From assembly GCA_049999805.1 (NCBI GenBank), contig JBNGIO010006342.1, positions 61,559-88,777 on the forward strand: a DNA stretch of 27,219 bases, in the 5' to 3' direction. Origin of the DNA: Folioceros fuciformis. Lineage: Eukaryota; Anthocerotophyta; Anthocerotopsida; Anthocerotales. Shown one piece after another: positions 1 to 8,230 of the stretch (positions are counted from its first letter, which is position 1; each line of letters starts with the position of its first letter). The position numbers and the translations under genes are program-made. The notes under the pieces are model-generated. The model saw nothing but the letters and a program-made list of their open reading frames with translations, was not told the origin of the DNA and searched no databases.

Positions 1-1815
1 GCTTGGCCGGATCCGGAGGGGCAGCAGGCCTCTGGCAAGTGGCCGAATCCAGGCAAGAAGGAGGTCGCGCATCCAGGCTAGTGCAAGAGAATCGAACCCA
101 GACAGGCCATGGCGGCTGAGCAGGGGGCTGAGTCGCAGCAGTCTTGCGATCCGCTGGCCGGGACGGAGCTAGGTAGGGGCTGGTTGGCGGGCACATCCTC
201 CTTGCTAGCCGGATCTAGCCAGCCCGGAGCTAGCCAGGTGGCGATTGTGGCAGCCTGCAGGCGGATCTGCTGGCTAGCTGCATGGCCAAATCCAAGAGGA
301 CAGGCCGACCTGGCAAGCGGTCTGGAGGGTGGCTAGGCCAGCGGCGGCCCGGTTGTGCGACCAGTGGGGCTGGCCGGCTGGATGCGGCTGCGGGCGGCCG
401 GACTGGTCGTGACTGCAGGCACACAACCAGCAGGCAGCCTGGTAGCGGCCTGGCTGGTCGGCGGCAGGCTAGTTGGCAAGCGGCCGGCAGGCGATCTTGC
501 AGGCAGCCGCCTGGTGTAGGCCGGCTGGCTGGAGGAGATCCTAGCTGGCAGGGCGAGGAGCGGGGGGCGCCGCCAGAGCAGGTACCCACCTGGCGGGTGG
601 CTCAGCGGGATCTGGGGCTATCCAGGCGGGCTGTAGGCAGGGCTAGGGGGACGATGGATCCAGCAGCCAGGTCGACTAGCTAGACCATGGCCAGTCGGTG
701 GCTAGCTCGATCATGGCCAAAGCAGCCAGGCTGCAGGTAGGCGCGGCCACCGGGCCGGTTGCGGAGGAGGCTGGAGAAAATTCAGGCCGGCAGGCGGATC
801 AGCAGCTGCTGGATCTGGAATTGGCAGGTGGCTGGCTGGGGGAAGTCCAGGCCAAGGGGAATCCTGGCAGGTGGCTGGCCTAGCAGTAGCTGGTTGAGGA
901 GCAGGCAACCAGGCAAGGCTACTAGATCCAGGAGGCGGGTAGAATCCAGGTCGCAGGTATATCGAATCCAGGGAAGCAACGGCGGATAGACGGCTGAGGC
1001 GGCGGGTTAGTTGGCTAGCAGGTAGCCCAATCATCAGTATGGGGACCGACAGGCAGCACCCCGCCCAGCAGATCGGGCTGCAGGCAGCTAGCAGTGGCAA
1101 TGGGTCGCGTGCGACCAAGTGGTGGGCAGGATCGATCAGGCAACAAGGCGGCCGAGGAAGTCGGGCAGTGACTGGCTGCAGGAACCGAGCAGCCAAGCAG
1201 GCTGGCTGCCTCGCTGGATCTGGAAGGCAGGAGGCCGGTGTATGGCCTCAGTGCAGGCAGCCTAGCGCTGAAGGCTAATTGCGTGGGAGGAAGGGCTCCA
1301 GACGGCTGGGGCCGGATTCAGTTGGCCAGGGGATCCGAGTGGAGCACTGGCCTCCAGGTGACCGGCGCTCCGAGCAAGCGAGTGCCATGATTAGTCTAGC
1401 AGACTGGCTGGTTGGTGGAGAATCTAAGCCTTGCCGGATTGCTGGGGCTGAGCGGGCCGGGGTGGCAGGATCTAGGCAACCATGTCGGTGGAATCCAAGC
1501 AGGAATGAGGGGCTCAAGCAACCCGGCGGGTGGTCGGATTGTGACCGGTCGACGGGCTGGCTGAATCCCGGTATAGCAGCGGCTAGCTGGATCGGGGCCA
1601 GGCCTACCAAGCGGGGAGCAAGGGTGGCCCTCGTGAGACGGCTGGGGGCTGGATTCGGGAGCCAGGCAACGACTTGCAGCCTGGCTGCAAGATCCTAAGC
1701 AAGAAGGTCAGTGGGATTTGGGCTTTGGTCTCGGGTGGATCCGGTTGGCTACAGATGCAAGGGAGGGTGCCTGGGCCCTGGTTGATGGTTAGCTGTCTGG
1801 ATACGGGCTGCAAGG
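1..1815. repeat. GC-rich dispersed repeat block 1
   Basis: About 1.8 kb of GC-rich, low-complexity sequence dominated by short recurring words such as GGCTGG, GCTAGC, GCAGG and GGATCC. Positions 108-240 align clearly with 23412-23545, including a shared CCATGGCGGCT start and a shared GCTAGCCAGG end, so this is a dispersed repeat and not unique sequence. Several open frames of 60-160 codons exist on both strands. They overlap each other, are rich in Gly, Arg, Ala, Pro and Ser, show no recognisable domain, and are best read as a by-product of GC richness. The block runs straight into module A, as block 2 runs into module C. It could be the non-coding body of a large non-autonomous element; that is inference. 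Confidence 0.7.
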
Positions 1816-1903
1816 CACTAGATGAGTAGATCTACCGAGGCATGGGGTCCTTGGCCAGCAGGATGGGGAGTAGACGACTGGAAGAAGGTGGAGTCTCTGA
1901 GGG

Positions 1904-1975
1904 ATTGCAGATGATCTAAGGGAAAGGAGAGGATCGGAGATTGCAGATGATCTAAGGGAAAGGAGAGGATCGGAG
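1904..1975. repeat. Exact 36-bp tandem duplication
   Basis: Two identical 36-bp units lie head to tail (1904-1939 and 1940-1975), each beginning ATTGCAGATGATCTAAGG. Copies B and C carry a single related segment, so this is a recent duplication private to copy A. Confidence 0.9.
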
Positions 1976-2065
1976 AGGGGAAGAGGGTGTCAAGAGGCAC
2001 TTCTGAGTTTTGGTATTTTGGAGAGATTGATTGATTTTGATAAGAGCAACCAGGGCCGCAAGTCG

Positions 2066-2138
2066 GAGTTAGGTTAGGTTAGAGTTAGGTTAGGTCAGAG
2101 TTAGAGTTAGGATTAGGTCAGAGTTAGGTTTAGGGTTT
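2066..2138 (+). repeat. Degenerate telomere-like (TTAGG) stretch, copy A
   Basis: A run of GTTAGG, TTAGGTCAGAG and TTTAGGG words ending in GGTTTAGGGTTTTG. It resembles plant telomere units (TTTAGGG) but is interspersed with TCAGAG and is not a clean array. Equivalent stretches lie at the same place in copies B and C. Confidence 0.7.
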
Positions 2139-2195
2139 TGACGAGTGGGGGTTCTGTACGAGGCGTGCCGACGTGGTTAGGTAGCGACATGGAGG

Positions 2196-2202
2196 TATAA
2201 GA
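2196..2202 (+). promoter_or_regulatory. TATA-like box in module A
   Basis: TATAAGA lies in GGTATAAGAGGCCAGGC. The same box is conserved in module B (12167-12173) and module C (25179-25185), each time 18-20 bases upstream of a CATTGAG segment. Conservation in all copies and its position inside the repeat suggest a retroelement promoter. No transcription start can be shown from sequence alone. Confidence 0.45.
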
Positions 2203-2597
2203 GGCCAGGCTTGTCATTGAGATAGAAGTTTTTTTGGTGAAGAGCGCCCTTGACCTTGTGTGCAGGTTGCTGGGGTAGAGGGTTAATCCAGTGTGCACAT
2301 GCGCCTCGGCCGTGATTCCCTATGCCACTAGGGGAACGCGGCGGCTCCCAAAATTGCTGAGATTTGGGTGGCCAGATCTGCAAGGGCTGACCTTTTTTGC
2401 ATGTTGGTTGGGTGGTTGGGGTACCTTGATGTCCCTAAGGGGTTTCCAAGGCAACGAACTGCAGGGCTGTGAGCTGAGGAGGCTATCCAACCTGGGTCTG
2501 CACATCCCTGCCTCAAGGACTGCAAGTGAGGGGCTGTTGTGTTCCAAAGATCCAGGAGTGAGACGTGAGGGTGAAGGGCTGAAGAGTTGAAGCGTTG

Positions 2598-2639
2598 GAG
2601 TAGAGACTTGAAGTGCTGGAGTAGAGACTTGAGGTGCTG
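2598..2639 (+). repeat. 21-bp tandem repeat, G/A-rich tract
   Basis: Two units of a 21-bp repeat beginning GAGTAGAGACTTGA (starts at 2598 and 2619). They lie in the G/A-rich tract that is expanded differently in copies B and C. Confidence 0.75.
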
Positions 2640-2879
2640 GAGTTTGGAGTGGTTGTGTTGAGGTGAGGAGCTTAGGTGCTGAAGTTCTCAATCAGCTGCT
2701 GAGGTGGCTGGCATTTAGGGCTGAGAGTGGAGGTTGAGGCCAGGGCTAGGGCCTCCTCTCAGCTGCTGAGGTGGCTAATACCCGGAGCTGGAAGTGGGAG
2801 CTGAAGGTCTAGGAGCCGGCTGATAGATAGGATCAGATTAGGGCAGTGTGGGGAAGACTGTACGAAACCTTGACACTAG

Positions 2880-2899
2880 TTCACTCCCTTGGGAGTGAA
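2880..2899. other. Conserved hairpin near end of module A
   Basis: Arms TTCACTCCC and GGGAGTGAA pair perfectly (9 bp) around a TT loop. The same site in copy B (12959-12978) has one mismatch and in copy C (25896-25915) two, so A keeps the best pairing. It lies about 70-90 bases from the common module end. A role in transcript 3'-end formation is possible but unproven. Confidence 0.6.
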
Positions 2900-2971
2900 T
2901 CCTAGTACTACGACAATAATAAGAGGGAAGTGTGGCCCTTAGTGGTTCTTGGGTGTAAGTTCCACTCCACA

Positions 2972-3601
2972 GACTCCACAAGCATCCACCCTTAGAGATC
3001 CCTTATACTCATTTTTGCCCCTACCTTAAGGCCATGCATGTTTAGTAGTTAAGAACGTGGCATTGTTTCCTTTGAAAAGCCCGCCATATTCACTATCTGG
3101 CTATTTTGTGTGCTATTGCACATGGAATTCTTCAACCGCAATGTGTGCCTACCATATCGTGACCACTTCCCCAGGGGTGCGCACTTGTGATATTTTTGTA
3201 ATTGCCAAATTTATGCATCGATAGTCCCCTTTCCTCAGTCGACCTAGCACAGGCTCCTGACGGTGGCCCCATCGTCCCACCACGTATTGCTTGCTGGTCG
3301 CCCCACTTGCAACATGGTCTAACCCAGACGGGAGGATTCCACAAAGCCCATTTTGCGCATTTGAAATTTGTCGTGATCCGCACACCTTATCTACCTTTGA
3401 TCTAATTTCACAAACAATGACGCCACCGACATGTATTTGTATATTCTTTTTTCTCCAAATGTCAATAAAACCAAAATAAATGAAGTAAACATTTTAAGTA
3501 TTCTACTAGAAACTTGATATTTCTTAATTGAAGCATATGGTGCACTAGTCAACCGGCGCACAAACTATTCAAAGTACTTCACGTTCAAGTTTATGACGAG
3601 T
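2972..3601. other. Non-coding spacer 3' of the ParB-methyltransferase gene
   Basis: About 630 bases between module A and the end of the minus-strand gene. GC content drops sharply relative to the repeats. Short open frames on both strands at about 3132-3405 (for example a plus frame at 3202-3405) match nothing I recognise. An AT-rich stretch occupies about 3400-3540. One copy of the gene's palindromic motif lies at 3540-3561. Confidence 0.5.
3540..3561. repeat. Single dispersed copy of the palindromic motif
   Basis: GTGCACTAG...CCGGCGCAC resembles the 24-bp palindromic unit arrayed at 4873-5152 (arms AGTGCGCCGG / CCGGCGCACT). It lies about 40 bases beyond the stop codon of the minus-strand gene, in its probable 3' untranslated region. 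Confidence 0.6.
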
Positions 3602-4807
3602 TCAAGTTAAGTCAAGTTTATGGTCAAACAAAAACTGGGTCATCCTGGTTGGATCTCTCAGCCGTTGTGCATCCATATCGCCAAAGTCATTGCTGCCAAC
3701 TCGTAGCACCAAGAAGTTGGGGTCCTTTGTAGTTTGGGGCGGCAAAGTACAATTCTCATCCCAGACAGTGATGGCGTAAAGGTCCTCTGCTGGCCTATCA
3801 TCAATTTGGGATATGACCTCTCCTTTCTTGCCCAACATATTGAACACCATCAATTTGCGATCTAGTACGCTACCATCACCGTACACTTCCTTCGCCCAAA
3901 ACTTTGATGGGCCTCGTGTAAACGACTCTGTCGTAAACTCCTCATCTGCGTCAGGCAAAGACCCTAGCCCGATAATCCGCTGCATAATATATGAAGTGCA
4001 CTTGACATCCACATCGATAGCCACCGCATGCCTTCCATGCTGAACTACACTTTGGAGAAGAGATCGCGAGCCTGCGCATGCATCAACCACCCAGTCCCCT
4101 TCACAAGAAAACATATTAATAAGCATACTCATCAACCCCAATGGTTTTTGGTAAGGGGAGACGACATGCGCATCTGCGGAATGGAAAAGGTGCTTCTTCA
4201 CCACCGCTCCATGCCTTATAACCCTTGGTAAGAGAAATCCATGATTCGCAAAAAGTGCAGCCTTTGATTCTTGAGCCTCTATTTGCACTACACTTCCAAC
4301 AGTGACATATTCAACTATTTCCACTGCTCCTACATTTCAAGGTATGTTATTCTTCTCCCATACCAATGTCTGAATACTCCCCTTCTTGCACCATGGCCGT
4401 AGTGCCTCCCTTGCTTCCGAAATCATATCTACTTCGTGCATTAGAATAACTCTAAAAATATTGCTCGAAGTGCATTCACTGAACCCTCAAAGCATTTCAT
4501 CTAACTCGGCTACCTTCATTTGCTTGTCATACTCATGCCATTGTAATCCCCGAGGCAAGTCTGCAAATAGCAACATATAGGGGCGTTTGACAAGAAATGC
4601 CTTCATTTCGACTACATTCCTTTGAATAACCTGGTATTTTACCTTTGAGTTACTCGCCGGAACCTGAAAATCCGATGACCCTACGTCCATATCAGTTGCC
4701 ACCAGCTTCTGCTTCTCTTCTTCCATCCTTTTCCAGTTTTTCGCCGAATATACGAAATCCTAGAATGGCTTGGGCAGTGACTCCAAGTCTGCTATATCTG
4801 AAGGTTT
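3602..4807 (-). pseudogene. Amino-methyltransferase-like terminal exon
   Basis: Begins after a TTGCAG acceptor (AG at 4808-4809) with KPSDIADLESLPKPF and stays in one frame to the TAA at 3602, except for TAG at 4760-4762 and TGA at 4487-4489 and 4337-4339. LLFADLPRGLQWHEYD (4547-4561 for DLPRG) fits the catalytic motif IV of N6-adenine/N4-cytosine methyltransferases (normally D/S-PP-Y/W). EGDWVVDACAGSRSLLQSVV (4061-4084 for DACAGSRS) fits the SAM-binding motif (DPFxGSGT type), followed by GRHAVAIDVDVKC, the usual acidic strand-2 end. Order IV then I defines class beta. Both motifs deviate: DLPR for DPPY, and Arg where the second Gly of GSG is expected. About 150 residues after the SAM motif are unrecognised. 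Confidence 0.6.
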
Positions 4808-4872
4808 CTGCAACCAGAATAGTACACGTTAGTTTGGCTACCGATTAAGCTACTTTAACCTGAGCAGACATG

Positions 4873-5152
4873 AGTGCACTGGTCTACCGGCGCACTGTTG
4901 ACCAAGCCGGCTACCCAAGTGCGCCAGTAGACCAGCACACTTAGAGCTCGAGCTAGCTATAGTGTGCCGGTAGAGCGGTGCCCTAGAGCCCGAGCAGCCA
5001 GCAGTGCGCCGGTAGACCGGCGCACTCCTGCCGCAGTCGGCAACGGTGTGCCGATAAGCCAGTGCACTGCTGCCATGTAGGACCAGAGTGCGCCGATAAA
5101 CTAGCGCACTGCTGCCATGCAGGACCAGAGTGCACCGGTAGACCGACGCACT
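4873..5152. repeat. 42-bp minisatellite built on a 24-bp palindrome
   Basis: Seven 24-bp units start at 4873, 4918, 4961, 5003, 5045, 5087 and 5129. The spacing is 45 and 43 bp, then exactly 42 bp four times. The best unit (5003-5026) is a perfect inverted repeat with arms AGTGCGCCGG and CCGGCGCACT around TAGA. The 18-19 bp between units are related (GCTGCCATG.AGGACCAG in the last ones), so the true repeat is 42 bp. Since 42 is divisible by three, the array stays open as 14-residue repeats on both strands. It lies between the ParB linker and the methyltransferase exon. Confidence 0.9.
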
Positions 5153-6077
5153 TTAGTCCGATGCACTGCATTAGGGGAGGGAAACAACAGCAAAGAAGGA
5201 CTGTCGAACTTTGGCGAAGGGGAACTTTGGCGAAGGCTGTCTGGAATTTCAAAAGATGGTCATCTTCAGTGCGATTGGGGTAGATCTCTTCTGCTTCTTC
5301 AATGGTGTCACACTTCATGGCCATTCGGAAAGCATGTTGTATCAAATGAATCTTCTTCTTCCCAACTTCAGTGTCCATGTCTCTCAGTTGAAGCTTGCCC
5401 TGAATAACCTTCTGCGTCACCGCTATCAACATCTCCTCTCCCTTCACACCTGTTGGGACACCTTGAAAGGCTCTCCATGGCCTGCCCTGCATCGCTCTTG
5501 GCCTCCTGCTGCTATCGTCCGTCACTTGGGTAACAGAACTCTGTAAGGCAGAATCTTGTGTCTTTCGTTTTGCCTTAGCCCTCTTTGTGGTCCCTCCTGT
5601 TACCGTGCTCTTTTGCTCTGCCAGCTCACCCTGTTCCCACATTATGAATATCCTGTCCACATTGTCCCAAAGAACCCCAAAGCATCTGGCTACTCGATAT
5701 GGCAAGGTCTGCCTATCCACCATCTTCTGCACCCAGTCTATGTCGTGAGGATCTCCACCTTCGTCAATCATACCTAGCAACCTGTATAGGTTGAACTTCC
5801 ACTTCACTGGCGGCTTCTCTTCCACTGAATGATTCCGGAAAAAAATATCTAGCTCGTCATGGATGTATCGCACATGCTCAATGAACCCCATCCTCTTCCT
5901 CTTGTCTGCATAGACATTGTGGTTGATAGCGAGAACCCTCATCTCTTCCTCTATCAACCCAGCATACACGTGCCCTTCCATCCATTCATACTTATCTTCC
6001 GCGGGGAACATCTGGTGGAGTTTCTGCATGGCTACAAAGCAGTGGTTGCCCCCTAAGACTCCCATATGGTATTGCTA
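4983..6077 (-). pseudogene. ParB domain, C-terminal half, and linker (downstream copy)
   Basis: Repeats the ParB signature as VLGGNHCFVAMQKLH, then continues with HVYAGLIEEEMRVLAINHN and ADKRKRMGFIEHVRYIHDEL, matching the helical second half of ParB N-terminal domains. A further helical region of about 200 residues contains WDNVDRIFIMWEQGELAEQK, a lysine-rich stretch TTKRAKAKRKTQ and RDMDTEVGKKKIHLIQHAFRMAMK; I do not recognise it. A TAG at 6075-6077 (CAG in the other copy) sits just upstream of the signature. Below about 5170 the frame reads through the 42-bp minisatellite and gives 14-residue repeats (HSGPAWQQCASLSA type). It is unclear whether that part is exon or intron. No convincing donor was found between 5160 and 5260. 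Confidence 0.55.
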
Positions 6078-6354
6078 TGCTGTTATCCNNNNNNNNNNNN
6101 NNNNNNNNNNNNNNNNNNNNNNNNNNNNNNNNNNNNNNNNNNNNNNNNNNNNNNNNNNNNNNNNNNNNNNNNNNNNNNNNNNNNNNNNGTCGACAGCGAG
6201 AACCCTCATCTCTTCCTCTGTCAACCCAGCATACACGTGCCCTTCCATCCATTCATACTTATCTTCCACGGGGACATTTGGTGGAGTTTTTGCATGGCTG
6301 CAAAGCAGTGGGTGCCCCCTAAGACTCCCATATGGTATTGCTGCGCCGTTATCG
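5922..6354 (-). repeat. 165-bp ParB segment duplicated on both sides of a scaffold gap
   Basis: 5922-6088 and 6189-6354 align along their whole length with about a dozen differences (about 93% identity), including one single-base indel. They meet exactly at the 100-N gap. Either a tandem exon duplication is real, or two alleles or paralogous contigs were joined end to end. Confidence 0.85.
6089..6188. other. Assembly gap (100 N)
   Basis: Exactly 100 N, a placeholder of unknown true size. It is flanked by two copies of the same ParB segment. Confidence 0.98.
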
Positions 6355-6685
6355 TGTCCAAGGAAACCTCTTCCTTGCTCACTGCTTGCTTCGGATCAAT
6401 CATACAAAGGAGGGGCAAGATCCCTTCCTTAATGGAGCCAGCTTGCATCTGCCTTACTAAGCTCTTCATCCAAGCTTCGTCTACTTGCCTTATCTGAGCG
6501 TAAGAGGTGATGAAAGACGCAGGATGCAACACATCTACATGCAGATTAAACGTTGTGGACCGAATCCTCTTGGCGTGGGCCTTCTTCCTTATCCCATTCA
6601 AGTAGTCTTCATCCTGCGCTAACCTCTCAAACCCCTCTGTATCTATTTCTACTATTTGAGTGGGCTCTGGCTCCACCTGCTGCAC
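6221..6685 (-). pseudogene. ParB/Srx-type domain exon (upstream copy, frameshifted)
   Basis: The readable segment opens at QQVEPEPTQIVEIDTEGFERL. The ParB N-terminal fold is visible: a first strand and loop (FNLHVDVLHPASF), a helix-plus-turn (VDEAWMKSLVRQMQAGSIKEGILPLL), and then the phosphate-binding-type signature VLGGTHCFAAMQKLH, the counterpart of the GxRR/GHRR loop of ParB proteins. The frame then breaks. Compared with the second copy (5922-6088), one base is missing at about 6283-6287, after LHQM, so the correct frame continues as EDKYEWMEGHVYAGL at 6269-6189 before the scaffold gap. ParB-like domains bind or cleave DNA or hydrolyse CTP; which applies here cannot be told. It overlaps by duplication with the next exon entry. 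Confidence 0.6.
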
Positions 6686-6892
6686 TGCACCGCCCTTCCT
6701 TCTCTTCTACTTCGCTGCCTGCCCTCTTGCTACAGTGCCTGTTGGTATTCGCCACTTTGGCTGCAGAGATGTGGCTATGGAGACATACAGCCGTTGTTAG
6801 ATCGGGGTCAGCAGTCAATGCTTTTCCAATAGAATCAAAGTACCAAAAACAACCCCATAGCAATTTGCTAAGCATGCACATAACAGCCTCAC

Positions 6893-7352
6893 CGGATGTC
6901 ATCTTCCACTGTTTCGAAGGAGATGCTGATGCTTTCCTCTTCCGCTGCCCTGGTCCGCTGGTAGACTGGCGCACCTGGGTCACCCTCTTTTGTGGTGGAG
7001 TGATCTCAAGTGGGGACTCATCAGATGCATCACCCTCGCAGGAATTGCGGGGCATCTCCAGAGCATCGTTCAGACTGTCTTCCGCTGAGGAGTATTGAGC
7101 CATCTCCTGGACTTCCTCCTCTTCGCTGTGTTCTGGAACGTCAGGTGCCTCCTCTTTTGAAACCTCAGGTTGCATACGCGGCATCTCCTGCCTATCCTTC
7201 AAGAAATCCACTGCACAAGTGTTCAAGACACCAAATTCTACTTGCACCGACTTCCATCGCCGCTCCCCCACAAGCCGCCTCACAAGAGCCCTGTTCTTCA
7301 GCACCGCGTCTCCTACACACTGCAACACAATTCGACAAAACTGTTCTCCAAC
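6893..7352 (-). pseudogene. Exon 2: acidic/basic linker with likely nuclear signal
   Basis: Continues in frame from the intron with VGEQFCRIVLQCVGDAVLKN, a helix-like segment. It then becomes strongly acidic (PEHSEEEEVQEM) and ends in a basic cluster, GQRKRKASASPSK, that looks like a nuclear localisation signal. A GTGAGG donor on the minus strand at 6892-6887 is the best candidate exon end, because the following frame loses protein-like composition and the ParB exon (6685 downward) is in another frame. The acceptor is one of several AGs around 6686-6720. A copy of the gene's palindromic motif (6952-6975) is embedded in this exon, read as QVRQSTSGPGQ. Confidence 0.5.
6952..6975. repeat. Dispersed copy of palindromic motif inside exon 2
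   Basis: GGTCCGCTGG TAGA CTGGCGCACC keeps the TAGA loop and most of the arms of the 24-bp palindrome arrayed at 4873-5152, about 1.8 kb away. It lies in coding sequence, in frame with the exon. Confidence 0.6.
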
Positions 7353-7442
7353 CTAATTAGCGAACAAGCAGACACAAAGTTAGGGTTTATGGTCATTCTT
7401 GGTAATGAAATATTAAACTTTTAAGCTGAAAAGACCACTTAC
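7353..7442 (-). other. 90-nt spliceosomal intron
   Basis: On the minus strand the exon ends AAGGAT, followed by the consensus donor GTAAGTGG. The intron ends CTAATTAG. Removing it joins LLLKD to VGEQFCRIVLQ in phase 0 and keeps the frame open into exon 2. Its 90-nt length and AT-rich content suit a plant intron. It argues against a bacterial contaminant. Confidence 0.75.
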
Positions 7443-8078
7443 ATCCTTCAATAAAAGACAGTCTTTTAGAGCGTTTCTCAACCACAGCGGTTCGCATCGC
7501 CAAGGAATGGCCTTCGCAACATTCACAACCACTAAACTGTGATTGTCGTACTCATACGTAATGTGGCCTGGTGGGTGTCGGGTTAGGATGAAATTCATGT
7601 GAGTTTTGTTGTCTACACCATCCACTGATGCACAAAGAATCCATCCTACCCTTCCTGCTTCGTCCTCCGCCAAGGCTTGAAAACCATTCACCCACAGAGC
7701 AACAGGAGGAATCCACGACAAGTTCAAGTCATCAGGCTCATCTTCAGCTATCAAAAACCATTCCTTATCAGTGTTGAATCTTTTGGCCAGAGTGTCTTCT
7801 AACTTCTTCAGTCTCAATCTCTCTACAAAGTTGTAGGCATTCGGAATGTTGTAATTCTGACTGCCTCATGTACTGCCTTCTTGATTCACATTCAGAGGAA
7901 TGTGGTTCAGAGGTCCATCGCTTGCTTTTGAATTGGACGATCTCACTGTCCCACCTGAGTTATCCTTTCTTCCTCCGTTAGTCTGGGCAATAGGAGTAGC
8001 CTCTTCGCCAGCGGGTGCTGTAGATCGGTGTCCATCTCTTTCAGTGTTGTGACCAGACGACACTTGTGGAGACCACAT
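7443..8078 (-). pseudogene. Exon 1 of the ParB-methyltransferase gene
   Basis: Starts at an ATG (MWSPQVSSGH) and stays in one frame to a GTAAGT donor, apart from a TGA at 7866-7868 between GST and GSQNYNIPNAYNF. The first 70 residues are polar, low in hydrophobics and probably disordered (Ser, Gly, Asn, Thr). The rest is a folded-looking region of about 140 residues containing WFLIAEDEPDDLNLSWIPP and RHPPGHITYEYDNHSLVVVN, with alternating hydrophobics and tryptophans. I do not recognise its family. The exon ends with LLLKD at a codon boundary (phase 0). Upstream (8079-8230) is an AT-richer flank with no clear TATA box at a sensible distance. Confidence 0.55.
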
Positions 8079-8230
8079 GGTAGATAAGTCTCTTAGAAAA
8101 ATGGTAGTATTTGTTTTTTTTTGAGTTTTGAGTGAATTCCTTGGAAAGATAATTAGGAAACTATGTTAGATAGGACTAGATTACATAGGCTGATCAGGAG
8201 ATAGCGGTGGTGGAGTTCAGAAAGTGAACA
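8079..8230. other. 5' flank of the ParB-methyltransferase gene
   Basis: About 150 bases of AT-richer sequence between the minus-strand ATG and the GC-rich repeat. It includes a run of nine T on the plus strand (A on the coding strand) at about 8115-8123. It is a candidate 5' untranslated region or core promoter. No definite TATA box was identified. Confidence 0.3.

Larger units (their letters stand above)
1816..2971 (+). repeat. Dispersed 1.15 kb module, copy A (LTR-like)
   Basis: First of three copies of one repeat, all in the same orientation (others 11870-13053 and 24806-25987). Shared landmarks in order are GCACTAGATGAGTAG (copies A and C only), a TTAGGTCAGAG-rich stretch, a TATAAGA box followed by a CATTGAG segment, a GGGGAACG / GTGGCC segment, a G/A-rich stretch of GAAGTG-like words, a hairpin, and a common end at GTGGTTCTTGGGTG...CACTCCACA. 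A promoter-like box inside a 1.1 kb repeat that also occurs alone (copy B) suggests a long terminal repeat, possibly a solo LTR. No TG...CA boundary with a matching target duplication could be fixed, so the class remains open. Confidence 0.65.
3602..8078 (-). pseudogene. Spliced ParB-domain plus amino-methyltransferase gene (decayed)
   Basis: Overall extent of one minus-strand gene, from an ATG at 8078 to the TAA at 3602. In order it encodes a polar N-terminus, an acidic segment with a basic GQRKRK cluster, a ParB/Srx-fold DNA- or nucleotide-binding domain, a linker, and a class-beta amino-methyltransferase-like domain (catalytic-type motif first, SAM-binding motif after). A ParB domain joined to an N6-adenine/N4-cytosine methyltransferase is known from phages and bacterial mobile elements. 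Here the pieces are separated by at least one canonical spliceosomal intron, so the gene is eukaryotic in form. This copy is dead: in-frame stops at 7866-7868, 6075-6077, 4760-4762, 4487-4489 and 4337-4339, plus a one-base deletion near 6285. A scaffold gap at 6089-6188 lies in the ParB part. That all parts form one gene is inferred from strand, order and domain logic. Confidence 0.6.

Noticed and set aside
109-1698. Many open frames on both strands in GC-rich block 1 (and likewise 8231-9769, 23283-24300)
   Set aside because: They overlap in several frames and strands, have biased composition and no domain, and lie in a dispersed repeat.
3132-3405. Possible zinc-finger or transposase fragment on either strand
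   Set aside because: Cysteines and tryptophans are present but no spacing matches a known finger, and neither strand gives a continuous family signature.
4873-5152. CRISPR array (24-bp palindromic repeats with 18-bp spacers)
   Set aside because: The spacers are related to each other, so the real unit is 42 bp. The context is eukaryotic with no cas genes, and several repeats are imperfect.
5917-6497. Plus-strand frames running through the 100-N gap
   Set aside because: They are antisense to the ParB exon and only appear long because the N run contains no stops.
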